Below, piece by piece: positions 1-6,235 of a stretch of 14,652 nucleotides of DNA. Source of the stretch: DASXMX01 sp036794395 (GTDB lineage: Bacteria > Planctomycetota > Phycisphaerae > Tepidisphaerales > Tepidisphaeraceae); contig DAIRGS010000177.1 in the NCBI GenBank assembly GCA_036794395.1, forward strand, positions 1 through 14,652, written 5' to 3'. Numbering within the stretch: the first letter of the stretch is position 1; every line of letters starts with the position of its first letter. A model generated the notes under the pieces. It searched no databases and was not told the DNA's origin. It saw nothing but the letters and a program-made list of their open reading frames with translations. The position numbers were made by a program, and so were the translations under genes.

Positions 1-29
1 GGCAGGACACGCAGCCTTGTGGGCTGCAA

Positions 30-145
30 CACAGATGGCGCAGATTTACGCAGATTGAATGCAGGTCTTTTTCTTATCTGCGAGCATCTGCGCAATCTGT
101 GGTTAAAAATTTCCTCTCTGTACTCTCTGTGGTTAATTCTTTCCT
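30..145. repeat. Imperfect inverted repeat, 'CGCAGATT' type spacer repeat
   Basis: Left arm 30-57 reads CACAGATGGCGCAGATT and onward; right arm 76-103 reads ATCTGCGCAATCTGTGG and is its approximate reverse complement. A trailing CTCTCTGTGGTTAATTC piece (about 120-138) belongs to the same loose family of 'cacagag/cgcagag' spacer repeats seen at 6916-7026, 7924-7961 and 11426-11600. It lies just downstream of the DUF1592 gene stop, so it could act as a transcript 3' hairpin, but there is no U-tract typical of an intrinsic terminator. Confidence 0.6.
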
Positions 146-158
146 TTCATCGGAAAGC

Positions 159-2195
159 TCATTTCGTTGCATATCGGTACAGAAACGGCTTACTCAATAC
201 GATCGTTTCGATCAGGGCACTGGGGCGGTTATCGCTGCCTTGCAGGGCGAGGGCGGCATCGTTGAGGACGCATTGGTCGAATTTGTTGAGTTCGCGGCCC
301 AGGGCGTAGCCGGCTATTTTACGGGAAAAGTTGGCGAGGAACTGGGATTTTTTCTGGATGAGGATGCGTTTGAGTTCCTGGGGGCCGCTGAAGCGCTGGC
401 CATCGGTAAGGACGCCGGAGGCATCAACGGGCTCAGTTCCGAGGCTGGTGCGCCAGCGGCCGATGGCGTCGAAATTCTCCAAGCCGAAGCCGATCGGGTC
501 CATTCGGGAATGGCACGCGGCACATTCGGGATTGGAGCGGTGCTGCTCGAGCCTTTGGCGGAAGCTGATGCCGTCGGTCTGGTGATCATCCTGGGGGAGT
601 TGGGGCACTGTGGGGGGCGGGGGCGGGATTCGTTCGCCCAGAAGTTGTTCGAGGACCCACTTGCCGCGTAGGACGGGGCTCGTCCGCAGGGGATAGCTGG
701 TGGCGGTGAGGGTCGCGGCCATACCCAGAACGCCGCCGCGGGTGTGGTCGGCGAGGGCGACACGGCGCATCTCGGTGCCCTTGAGCGCGGGCAGGTTGTA
801 AAGGCGGGCGAGCTTCTGGTTGGCAAAGGTGTAGTCGGCGTCGATGAGATCAAGCAGGCTACGGTCTTCGCGGATGATGGAGTCGAAGAAGAGAACCAGT
901 TCCTGCCGCTCGGCGGCGATCAGGTCGTCATCGAACTGCGGGAAACGGGTGGAATCGGGGCGGGTTGCGCCGCCGAGTGCGGTGATGCCAAGCCATTGGC
1001 AGGCGAAGTTCTGGGCCAGAGCGATCGAGCGCGGGTCGCGGAGCATGCGTTCGATCTGGGCGCGGAGGATGCTTTCGTCGTGAAGGCGGCCTTCGCCGGC
1101 GAGCTTCAGGAGTGGGTCATCGGGCATGCTCGACCAGAGGAAATAAGACAGGCGTGTGGCGATCTGATAGTCGCCCAACTCATAAACCCCGACTTCCGAT
1201 GGGAGTGGCTCGACAAGAAACAGGAAGTTGGGCGAAATCAGCATCGCTTTGAGGGCGAGGCGGATAGACGCTTCGAAGGAATCGCCACGGGATTGTGCGC
1301 GATCGAAGAACGTGAGGAAGCGATCGATTTCGGAGTTGGCAAGCGGCCGGCGAAAGGCACGAACGCCGAACGCGGCGACAATTCTTTGTGCGGCCTCATG
1401 CGATGAAATGTTCGCGCCGGGCAAGGCGCTCAGGATGCGATCGTGGGCATCGCGAATGGGAAAGTTCAGCGGGCCGCCATCAGGCAGCACCGCGCGCATG
1501 ACGATATCGGCGGCGTGGAGATATTTTTCGAGGGAGATGGCGGAAACGAACAGGGCATTGCCGTTGGTGTCGAACCCTTCGCCGCCGGCTCCATCGGCGG
1601 GGAGCATTTCATCGACGTGGAGGTCGATGCCGACGAGATCGCGGATGGTGTTGTTGTATTCGGTGCGGGTAAGCCGGCGGCTCATGACGTAGCCGCGATA
1701 GAAGCGGTTGTTGCGGTCGGTGGCGATCTTTCCGCAATCGGCTTCGCCGGATTCGATGTGGGCGGTGATCCAGCCGAGCACGATTTTCTTCTGGTCGTCG
1801 GTCGGCCTTTTTTCCGTCCGCTTGGGCGGCATCGAATTGCTCTTGATCTTCTCAGCCACGCCCTGCCAGATGGCCTCATCGGCCAAAACCTGTTTGGTGG
1901 TTTCGAAGGGCGTCAGATCGAGGTCGCCTTTTTTCTTCTCGGGGTTGTGACAGGAAATACATTGCTCGACGACGATGGGGCGAACGTCTTTTTCGAAGGA
2001 GGGGGAAAGGTCAGCGGCTAGCGCGGACGAAATACAGAAGAGCAGAACGAGCCATGGGAGTGCGAGGCTCCGGCCGAGCTGCGATGGTCTAAAACCGGTG
2101 CGTATTGCCTCGGCGGGAGCCTCGCACTCCCAAATACTGAATAGGCGCTCAGATTGGAAACTGATATCAGCCATCGATTCGCACACAACCAACAT
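159..2195 (-). CDS. Secreted DUF1592/DUF1588/DUF1587/DUF1595/DUF1585 protein with PSCyt1-type haem site
   Basis: Residues 79-83 (CISCH) form a cytochrome c CxxCH haem motif in a PSCyt1-like region followed by a PTDDQKK helix. Then come DUF1587 (about 172-235, RRLTRTEYNNTIRDLVGI), DUF1595 (about 268-327, FGVRAFRRPL), DUF1592 (about 338-467, ATRLSYFLWSSMPDDPL), DUF1588 (about 486-585, with a second CxxCH at 558-562) and DUF1585 (about 590-673). A hydrophobic stretch at 43-60 ending in ALA looks like a signal peptide. Family members are secreted planctomycete proteins of unproven function, often paired with a DUF1552 gene; none is visible in the 158 bases downstream. At 678 residues it is somewhat short for the family. 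The start is uncertain: ATG at 2195 or 2174, both without a Shine-Dalgarno. Codons 22-48 derive from a palindromic repeat that runs into the signal peptide. Domain assignment is secure; the function is unknown. Confidence 0.9.
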   Translation of the reverse strand: MLVVCESMADISFQSERLFSIWECEAPAEAIRTGFRPSQLGRSLALPWLVLLFCISSALAADLSPSFEKDVRPIVVEQCISCHNPEKKKGDLDLTPFETTKQVLADEAIWQGVAEKIKSNSMPPKRTEKRPTDDQKKIVLGWITAHIESGEADCGKIATDRNNRFYRGYVMSRRLTRTEYNNTIRDLVGIDLHVDEMLPADGAGGEGFDTNGNALFVSAISLEKYLHAADIVMRAVLPDGGPLNFPIRDAHDRILSALPGANISSHEAAQRIVAAFGVRAFRRPLANSEIDRFLTFFDRAQSRGDSFEASIRLALKAMLISPNFLFLVEPLPSEVGVYELGDYQIATRLSYFLWSSMPDDPLLKLAGEGRLHDESILRAQIERMLRDPRSIALAQNFACQWLGITALGGATRPDSTRFPQFDDDLIAAERQELVLFFDSIIREDRSLLDLIDADYTFANQKLARLYNLPALKGTEMRRVALADHTRGGVLGMAATLTATSYPLRTSPVLRGKWVLEQLLGERIPPPPPTVPQLPQDDHQTDGISFRQRLEQHRSNPECAACHSRMDPIGFGLENFDAIGRWRTSLGTEPVDASGVLTDGQRFSGPQELKRILIQKKSQFLANFSRKIAGYALGRELNKFDQCVLNDAALALQGSDNRPSALIETIVLSKPFLYRYATK
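2056..2131. repeat. Palindromic repeat, family GGGAGTGCGAGGCTCC, copy 1
   Basis: Arms at 2056-2078 and 2109-2131 share a perfect 16-base inverted match (GGGAGTGCGAGGCTCC / GGAGCCTCGCACTCCC) and then a near match through CCGAG. The loop is about 30 bases. A second copy is at 10474-10541. Unlike that copy, this one lies inside a reading frame, where it encodes part of the N-terminus of the DUF1592-type protein. Confidence 0.9.
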
Positions 2196-2255
2196 GCCCG
2201 TTTATAAGTATTGACCCATGACAGAATTGTTGTCGGTCAAGATACCCGGTACGGA

Positions 2256-2447
2256 TCACACCGCCGCGAAGTTCGCCAGAACCTGAAGGCCGACTTTCTG
2301 GCTTTTTTCAGGGTGGAACTGGGTGGCCAGGACGTTGTCGCGCCAGACGCTGCTGACGAAAGGGCCGCCGTAGTCGGTTGTGGTGGCGATGACGGATGGA
2401 TCGTCTGGGACGACGTGGTAGCTGTGGACGAAATATACGCCGCACCC
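2256..2447 (-). pseudogene. hisH: Displaced 3' end of hisH (last ~62 codons), stop codon intact
   Basis: Bases 2262-2444 match the 3' end of the complete hisH (6242-6424) at all but 11 of 183 positions, with 89 identical bases in a row (2317-2405). The minus-strand frame is open and keeps the catalytic His and Glu (QFHPEK), ending in a TGA at 2256-2258. The C-terminus reads GLQVLANFAAV, where the complete gene has GLQIFSNFAAI, so the differences are conservative replacements and not random decay. Homology stops right after a Gly codon at 2445-2447; the next codon upstream is TAG. With no N-terminal half or glutaminase nucleophile it cannot work alone. It is best read as the original hisH end cut off by an insertion, or as a partial duplication. 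Confidence 0.88.
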
Positions 2448-2626
2448 CTATGATGGTTATTCTTGGCGTCTCGGCGTTGCCATCGCTAAAATGTGATGGG
2501 CAGACTAAAATCGTGGCGTACAAGGTAACCGTCAGAAATCCCGGAATATTGACACCGCTCGATTATTACAAGCGAAGGTTCACGCCCTGCACCAAGCCTC
2601 CGGAATGGATAAAGATCAATGAAACG

Positions 2627-2974
2627 ATGACGTGCAAGAATTGCCTCTCGCACCTCGAGCCAGCCGCTTGGATCTGCTGGGACGCGGACCTCAGGCAATT
2701 CATCCGATGCGAGAGGTGTCGTTCGCGCTCAGCCCGGCTTACGCCGCAGGTTGGGCATCTCGATCGCTTCATACTGCGCAGATATTGGAATCCAAAGTGT
2801 GCGGAGATTGTCAAGGAGCTACGGACCCGATTTTCGGGCCGAATGGGCCCATGGGCAGAACAGGTTCGCGCAGTTGTGGAGGCAACGAAAGCGGCCTTCC
2901 GCGAGGCGCTTGGCGATGAAGCCGTCGACGACTTGGTTTTCGAGTATCAGAGTGCCTCGGCGTACGAGAACTAG
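2627..2974 (+). CDS. Small zinc-ribbon protein, function unknown
   Basis: 115 residues from ATG 2627. The N-terminus has a CxxC-x21-CxxC arrangement (Cys3, Cys6, Cys28, Cys31), as in a zinc ribbon or treble clef, followed by a basic helical stretch rich in Arg, Trp and Phe (about 40-75). The frame stays open upstream to 2396 with in-frame ATGs at 2450 and 2453, but third-position GC falls upstream of 2627 and the hisH remnant ends at about 2447, so I prefer 2627. There is no clear Shine-Dalgarno. Its TAG stop (2972-2974) touches the TTG start of the next gene, which indicates translational coupling. That gene also has cysteine pairs and a nuclease domain, so this protein may be its DNA-binding partner. 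I recognise no family, and no function is claimed. Confidence 0.6.
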   Translation: MTCKNCLSHLEPAAWICWDADLRQFIRCERCRSRSARLTPQVGHLDRFILRRYWNPKCAEIVKELRTRFSGRMGPWAEQVRAVVEATKAAFREALGDEAVDDLVFEYQSASAYEN

Positions 2975-4132
2975 TTGATCGATCGAAGAGCCGATGGCTT
3001 GGGTGCGGGGAGCGTATACCATTTCTGGCACCGCATCGCCTGCCTTGAGCGACCAGCCGGCTTTCCCGCGGGTAATCCCTTCGTCGCGTCGGAAATCCTT
3101 TCGCCAAATTTGGGTTACATCGGTTTGCCAGAAGCCAAGACGCCAGAAGAAGCCCGAACCGAAAGTTGCGCACATGACAGGCTGGATATTCAAGCGATAC
3201 CTGGGCGCGGCGGCCTCGCCGAATGCGTCTACGACCGATCCGCATTCAACGAGGACTTCGCGCAATTCAATTCCGTGATACGACCGCCACCACGGAGATG
3301 TGCAGATTGCGGTGCGGTTATCTTCTGCTCTTGCGTGCGGGATCTCTTCTTTAAGCACTTTGGCCGGGTGCACGCAATATTGGGGCACCCCATGAATCCA
3401 CCTCGGGATGGTACGACCTGCGTTGGATTCCGGCAACTGACCTGCAGCTCGTGCCGCGCCAATGCGGGACTCGACATTCCCACGAGCGAAGCTCCTCAGT
3501 TCCGAACGAGCGAGGTGGCGCTCCTGGCAATGCGCGATTTGAAACAGCAAAACCCAGATCTTTATGCACAGATTTTCGCGCCGGGCAGAGGATGCGCGTG
3601 GGGTGCGGATGCCCGCTTGCTGGCAACGGGATATCAGAAGATCTTAGGGGGAGCATCGGTTCGATTGCAACGGGAACAATACGAGGAGACGCAAGACGAG
3701 CGGGGAACCTTCCGTGATTTATGGCGATCCTATGTCGACCACGTGCGCAACGCCTACCGCAAGGCCTGCGGGCTACCCGCGATCGGAGACGGTTGGGTTA
3801 GGGAAATGCAAATGTTGATGATCGTGCGTTCTATTTTTCCGGGCGAGGAAGTGGTCCACAATTGTTTCCCGCATTGGCTGCGCCCTTTGCAACTCGACGC
3901 TTACCTTCCATGCAGAAACTTGGCGCTCGAACATATGGGCGAGCAGCACTATCGCCCGATCGAGTTTTTCGGTGGTGAGGAGGCTTTTGAATCCGTCGTG
4001 CGCAGAGACCAGCGCAAGCGAACGATCTGCCAAAATCGAGGCGTGCGGGTCGTTGATGTTCGTTATGACGAGCCTCTAACGCGGGAGAACATTCAACGGT
4101 TGATAGACGAAGCAGCCGCTATAGGCGCTTAG
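2975..4132 (+). CDS. Cys-rich protein with C-terminal PD-(D/E)XK (Vsr-like) endonuclease domain
   Basis: 385 residues from a TTG directly after the preceding stop codon. Cys109, Cys112, Cys118, Cys120, Cys149, Cys157 and Cys160 look like a zinc-binding cluster. The C-terminal part (about 277-366) has the layout of PD-(D/E)XK nucleases of the Vsr/homing-endonuclease type: Glu277 in a helix, Asp308 in QLDAYLP, Glu319 and Gln324 in LALEHMGEQHYRPIEFFGG, then a basic helix (RRDQRKRTIC) and a closing strand (VRVVDVRYDE). Such domains occur at the C-terminus of phage, mobile and restriction-type proteins. Codon use is coding-like throughout, which argues against a 243-codon antisense frame (2819-3550). 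It could be a homing nuclease, a defence effector or a restriction-type enzyme. The start codon is uncertain; the nuclease reading is by motif only. Confidence 0.75.
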   Translation: MIDRRADGLGAGSVYHFWHRIACLERPAGFPAGNPFVASEILSPNLGYIGLPEAKTPEEARTESCAHDRLDIQAIPGRGGLAECVYDRSAFNEDFAQFNSVIRPPPRRCADCGAVIFCSCVRDLFFKHFGRVHAILGHPMNPPRDGTTCVGFRQLTCSSCRANAGLDIPTSEAPQFRTSEVALLAMRDLKQQNPDLYAQIFAPGRGCAWGADARLLATGYQKILGGASVRLQREQYEETQDERGTFRDLWRSYVDHVRNAYRKACGLPAIGDGWVREMQMLMIVRSIFPGEEVVHNCFPHWLRPLQLDAYLPCRNLALEHMGEQHYRPIEFFGGEEAFESVVRRDQRKRTICQNRGVRVVDVRYDEPLTRENIQRLIDEAAAIGA

Positions 4133-4546
4133 GTCCCCCAGGGCTCCATCTGCCGCTTCGTCAGAGGTCACAGGCAGCGAACTAGCCGATTTCCGTGTGA
4201 CATGACCCTTCGTAAGATTCCGTTGGTCGCTTTTCGTCATTAATCAGTCGGGTTAGGTCCATGCTCATTCGCCGCTTGATGCGGTCGCCTCTTTCGGCTT
4301 CGGCTTCCCTAAAATCAACCCATGAATGTCACGATTCTTCTTTTGCTGGTTGCGACCACAGTATCCACCACACCAGCGACCAAACCAGCGCGGGCCGGTG
4401 CGTTTCCACCTTCGGCACACGAAGCAGCGACACGAGCAATACGACACGCAGGTGCAACGCCGACAACCGCGAGAGAGCCGACCTCTGTCCCGCCGATCAA
4501 CGCCGTCTGTCCGCCCGTCACTAAGGCGCGGCCGCCAGCGATTGGG
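4133..4546. other. Spacer between the nuclease gene and the membrane-protein gene
   Basis: No convincing gene. The frame of the downstream membrane protein stays open back to an ATG at 4322 (Ala/Thr/Pro-rich, hydrophobic start MNVTILLLLVATTVS). A second overlapping frame at 4326-4562 would give a 78-residue Arg/Gln-rich product ending 16 bases inside the next gene. I cannot decide whether either is translated. TAAAAT at 4310-4315 lies 6 bases before ATG 4322 and could be a -10 element. Confidence 0.5.
4310..4315 (+). promoter_or_regulatory. Candidate -10 element (TAAAAT)
   Basis: TAAAAT lies 6 bases upstream of ATG 4322. If it is used, the transcript would begin at or next to that ATG, which favours the longer form of the membrane protein. 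No good -35 match is seen, so this is weak alone and gains weight only from the same arrangement at other genes here. Confidence 0.3.
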
Positions 4547-5038
4547 ATGTCAGAGGGGTTGAAGATCGCGTTGACCGCGCTTGGTGCCGTTGTTGTTTTC
4601 GTGTTTGGCCAGTTTGTTCAGCGAATCTTCATTGAGCCGATTCAAGAGCAGCGGCGACTTCGCGGCAAGATCGCAAATGCAGTGACGGTATACCGGAACG
4701 TGTGGCTGTTTCGGCACACGGCGCGAATTCCGGGAATCCTGGACCCTACTCGCGATCCGGCGGCGGACGCCAAAATAGAAGAGGCCAGCAAGGCTTTACA
4801 TGGATTGGCCGCGGACCTTCGGGCGAGCGTGATCGTTATTCCGTGCTATGACGCTGTGGCAGCTTGCCGTCAGGTATTGAAGCGGGCGGATGTATGGGAA
4901 GTAGCGGATCAACTCCTCGTTTGGGGCGGCTTCGGAAAGAGCGAAGAGGAAGCACACGAGGTCGCGAGTAGCGCAAGGAAGCGGATAATGCAGCTACTAA
5001 AACTGTCATTCGGCGAAAGCGACGGGTCTGAAGCCTGA
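4547..5038 (+). CDS. One-pass membrane-anchored protein of unknown function
   Basis: 163 residues from ATG 4547. An N-terminal transmembrane helix (about 6-26, IALTALGAVVVFVFGQFV) is followed by IFIEPIQEQRRLRGKIANAV and a soluble helical domain. The pattern 'hydrophobic helix, then IEPIQEQR, then a helical cytoplasmic domain' resembles small uncharacterised bacterial proteins that begin just before the helix, which is why I chose this start. The in-frame ATG at 4322 would add 75 low-complexity residues and has a possible -10 nearby, so it remains an alternative. There is no Shine-Dalgarno at either start. The gene stands alone between the nuclease pair and the toxin-antitoxin pair in the putative element. 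I do not know its role; a membrane-associated accessory or defence role would be a guess. Confidence 0.65.
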   Translation: MSEGLKIALTALGAVVVFVFGQFVQRIFIEPIQEQRRLRGKIANAVTVYRNVWLFRHTARIPGILDPTRDPAADAKIEEASKALHGLAADLRASVIVIPCYDAVAACRQVLKRADVWEVADQLLVWGGFGKSEEEAHEVASSARKRIMQLLKLSFGESDGSEA

Positions 5039-5061
5039 TCTTGGTCCAAAAGGAGAAAGCG

Positions 5062-5135
5062 GGACACCGCTGCTTACTCTCGCGTTTTTCGTCCTCCGAT
5101 CGCCGGCTCCAATCATTCCCGCTTTTGGAATGTCA
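5062..5135. repeat. Imperfect dispersed repeat, copy 1 (GACAYYGCTGCTT type)
   Basis: By eye this is roughly 70% alike to 6098-6172: shared blocks are GACAYYGCTGCTTA, TCTC, TTCGTC, GCCGG, CAATCA and GCTTT, with about two gap positions. The two copies flank the DUF433/DUF5615 pair in the same orientation. Confidence 0.5.
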
Positions 5136-5375
5136 AAAAGCGACATTGCTGCTTCCGCAAATTGCAGTTCGAGCCGGGCGGCGACGGTAGGGGCGGCACC
5201 GCACGAGTTGTTTCTTTCCGAGCGGATCAGCAACAGGCCGGTAGACCCGCGCCAACGATGAAGGTGTTTCCGCTCGGCAGGCCCCGTGTGCGTACGGGGC
5301 GCCGAAACCGGGTCCTATGCTCAAATCCCTTTGCCCCTCTCAGGAATGCAGGGGTACCTTTGCGGTTTCAGGGAG

Positions 5376-5381
5376 TATACT
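5376..5381 (+). promoter_or_regulatory. Candidate -10 element of the DUF433/DUF5615 operon
   Basis: TATACT lies 9 bases upstream of ATG 5391, and there is no Shine-Dalgarno in that gap. Initiation 6-8 bases after the hexamer would give an mRNA that begins almost at the start codon. No strong -35 is visible. Confidence 0.45.
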
Positions 5382-5390
5382 TGTGTTAAT

Positions 5391-5615
5391 ATGGCATGGA
5401 AAGATCGAATCACCAGCGAGCCGGGAATTCTTCGGGGCAAACCCTGCATCAAGGGCACGCGGATCCCGGTTGCCCTGATATTGGGTTATTTGGCGGCAAG
5501 AAAATCGACCGACGAGATTTTTGCCGAGTTTCCAGACCTTGCCGAGGCCGATATCAACGCCGCTTTGGACTACGCTCGCGACCTGGCCGATTTTGAGCTG
5601 GCGGCGGGCACATGA
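5391..5615 (+). CDS. DUF433 antitoxin-like protein
   Basis: 74 residues. The sequence WKDRITSEPGILRGKPCIKG followed by TRIPVALILGYLAARKSTDEI and a YPDL-like FPDLAEADINAALDYA carries the hallmarks of DUF433 proteins (rxxxxpxilgGkPcIkGTRipv), which are small helix-turn-helix antitoxin-like partners of PIN-like DUF5615 proteins. The start at ATG 5391 matches the usual family N-terminus. Its stop overlaps the start of the next gene by four bases (ATGA, 5612-5615), the usual operon arrangement. By family knowledge it would neutralise the partner and repress its own promoter; a TATACT hexamer lies 9 bases upstream. Confident for family, inferred for function. Confidence 0.9.
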   Translation: MAWKDRITSEPGILRGKPCIKGTRIPVALILGYLAARKSTDEIFAEFPDLAEADINAALDYARDLADFELAAGT

Positions 5616-5980
5616 GCCTCGCATTCCTTGCGGATCAATGTGTGCCAGCGTCCATCTCTCAGACGCTGCGCCTACACGGGCACTCGGTCACTCTACTGCG
5701 TGACGTGCTGCCGATCCGAACGCCGGATGTCATCGTCATCGCCAAGGCAAAAGAGTTGGATATGATTCTCGTCTCGCTCAACGGAGATTTCATGGACATC
5801 GTTGTGTATCCGCCGGCCGATTACCGCGGGATTGCGGCAATTCAGTTACACAACCACCCAGAGGTGATTCCCCAGGTAATGCGGCGGTTCCGCACATACA
5901 CGGAAGCTCACCCGGACCAGGGCGAGTATGTGGGAAAGCTGCTGATCGTGGAGCCGCACCGAATCCGAATCCGCCATTGA
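5612..5980 (+). CDS. DUF5615 PIN-like domain toxin-like protein
   Basis: 122 residues. The pattern FLADQCVPASISQTLRLHGH, then IRTPDVIVIAKAKELDMILV and SLNGDFMDI matches the DUF5615 family of PIN-like proteins, predicted RNases related to VapC. The likely acidic metal-binding positions are Asp8, Asp39 and Asp59. It overlaps the DUF433 gene by four bases, so the two are co-transcribed as antitoxin then toxin. Length is normal for the family. The operon lies in the accessory segment between the hisH repeats and is bracketed by imperfect ~75-base repeats, consistent with a mobile cassette that may stabilise the segment. RNase activity and toxicity are inferred from family knowledge. Confidence 0.9.
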   Translation: MSLAFLADQCVPASISQTLRLHGHSVTLLRDVLPIRTPDVIVIAKAKELDMILVSLNGDFMDIVVYPPADYRGIAAIQLHNHPEVIPQVMRRFRTYTEAHPDQGEYVGKLLIVEPHRIRIRH

Positions 5981-6097
5981 AGCAATGCCGGGAGAAACCC
6001 TTTTTAGTTTTCCTACTGCATTTGCGCCGACGTCTGAGGGGCCCGACGAGAAGCGATGAGGGGCTGGCGACGACGGTGGTGGCAGTCACTGGGATTG

Positions 6098-6172
6098 TGA
6101 CACTGCTGCTTAATCTCCCTTGTTCGTCGTTCTCGGTTTGCCGGTTTCAATCAGTCTTGCTTTGGCGATTCA
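6098..6172. repeat. Imperfect dispersed repeat, copy 2 (GACAYYGCTGCTT type)
   Basis: Similar to 5062-5135 (see that entry). It lies in the 255-base spacer between the DUF5615 gene and the end of hisH, which holds no supported gene. Just upstream, CAGTCAC and GTGACACTG (6083-6105) form a small inverted repeat. Confidence 0.5.
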
Positions 6173-6235
6173 GAATTTTCGATGCTCTACTTTCGAGTCT
6201 TGAACTTAACACTCATCTGACTCAAGCGGCCATCG

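Larger units (their letters stand above)
5039..5390. other. Spacer upstream of the DUF433 gene, with a dispersed repeat
   Basis: No supported gene. It holds one copy of an imperfect ~75-base repeat (5062-5135), a second GACATTGCTGCTT motif at 5142-5154, and the likely promoter of the toxin-antitoxin operon just before 5391. The frame from 5286 into the DUF433 gene is open but starts with GTG and reads through promoter-like sequence. Confidence 0.5.

Noticed and set aside
744..2021. Long plus-strand open frames opposite the DUF1592 gene
   Set aside because: They are shadow frames of a high-GC gene whose minus-strand product shows six recognised domains.
2211..2240. TTGACC/GGTCAA inverted repeat between the DUF1592 gene and the hisH remnant as an operator
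   Set aside because: Only six-base arms with an 18-base gap and no regulator nearby; not distinguishable from chance.
2396..2626. Upstream extension of the zinc-ribbon protein, with ATGs at 2396, 2450 and 2453
   Set aside because: It begins inside the hisH remnant, third-position GC is lower than downstream, and no motif appears until MTCKNC at 2627.
2819..3550. 243-codon open frame on the minus strand opposite the nuclease gene
   Set aside because: It is fully antisense to a frame with better codon use, a recognisable nuclease motif and an adjoining upstream gene; it has no recognisable domain.
4090..4257. Possible integron attC site (ATTCAAC and GTTAGGT)
   Set aside because: The spacing is too long, the central paired sites are missing, and no integron integrase is present; 7-base degenerate matches are expected by chance.
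4326..4562. 78-codon Arg/Gln-rich frame overlapping the start of the membrane-protein gene
   Set aside because: Composition is typical of an out-of-frame reading, with no motif or ribosome binding site; mentioned only as part of the spacer.
5990..6005. GGGAGAAACCCTTTTT as an intrinsic terminator after the toxin gene
   Set aside because: The stem is only three base pairs, too weak to support a terminator call.
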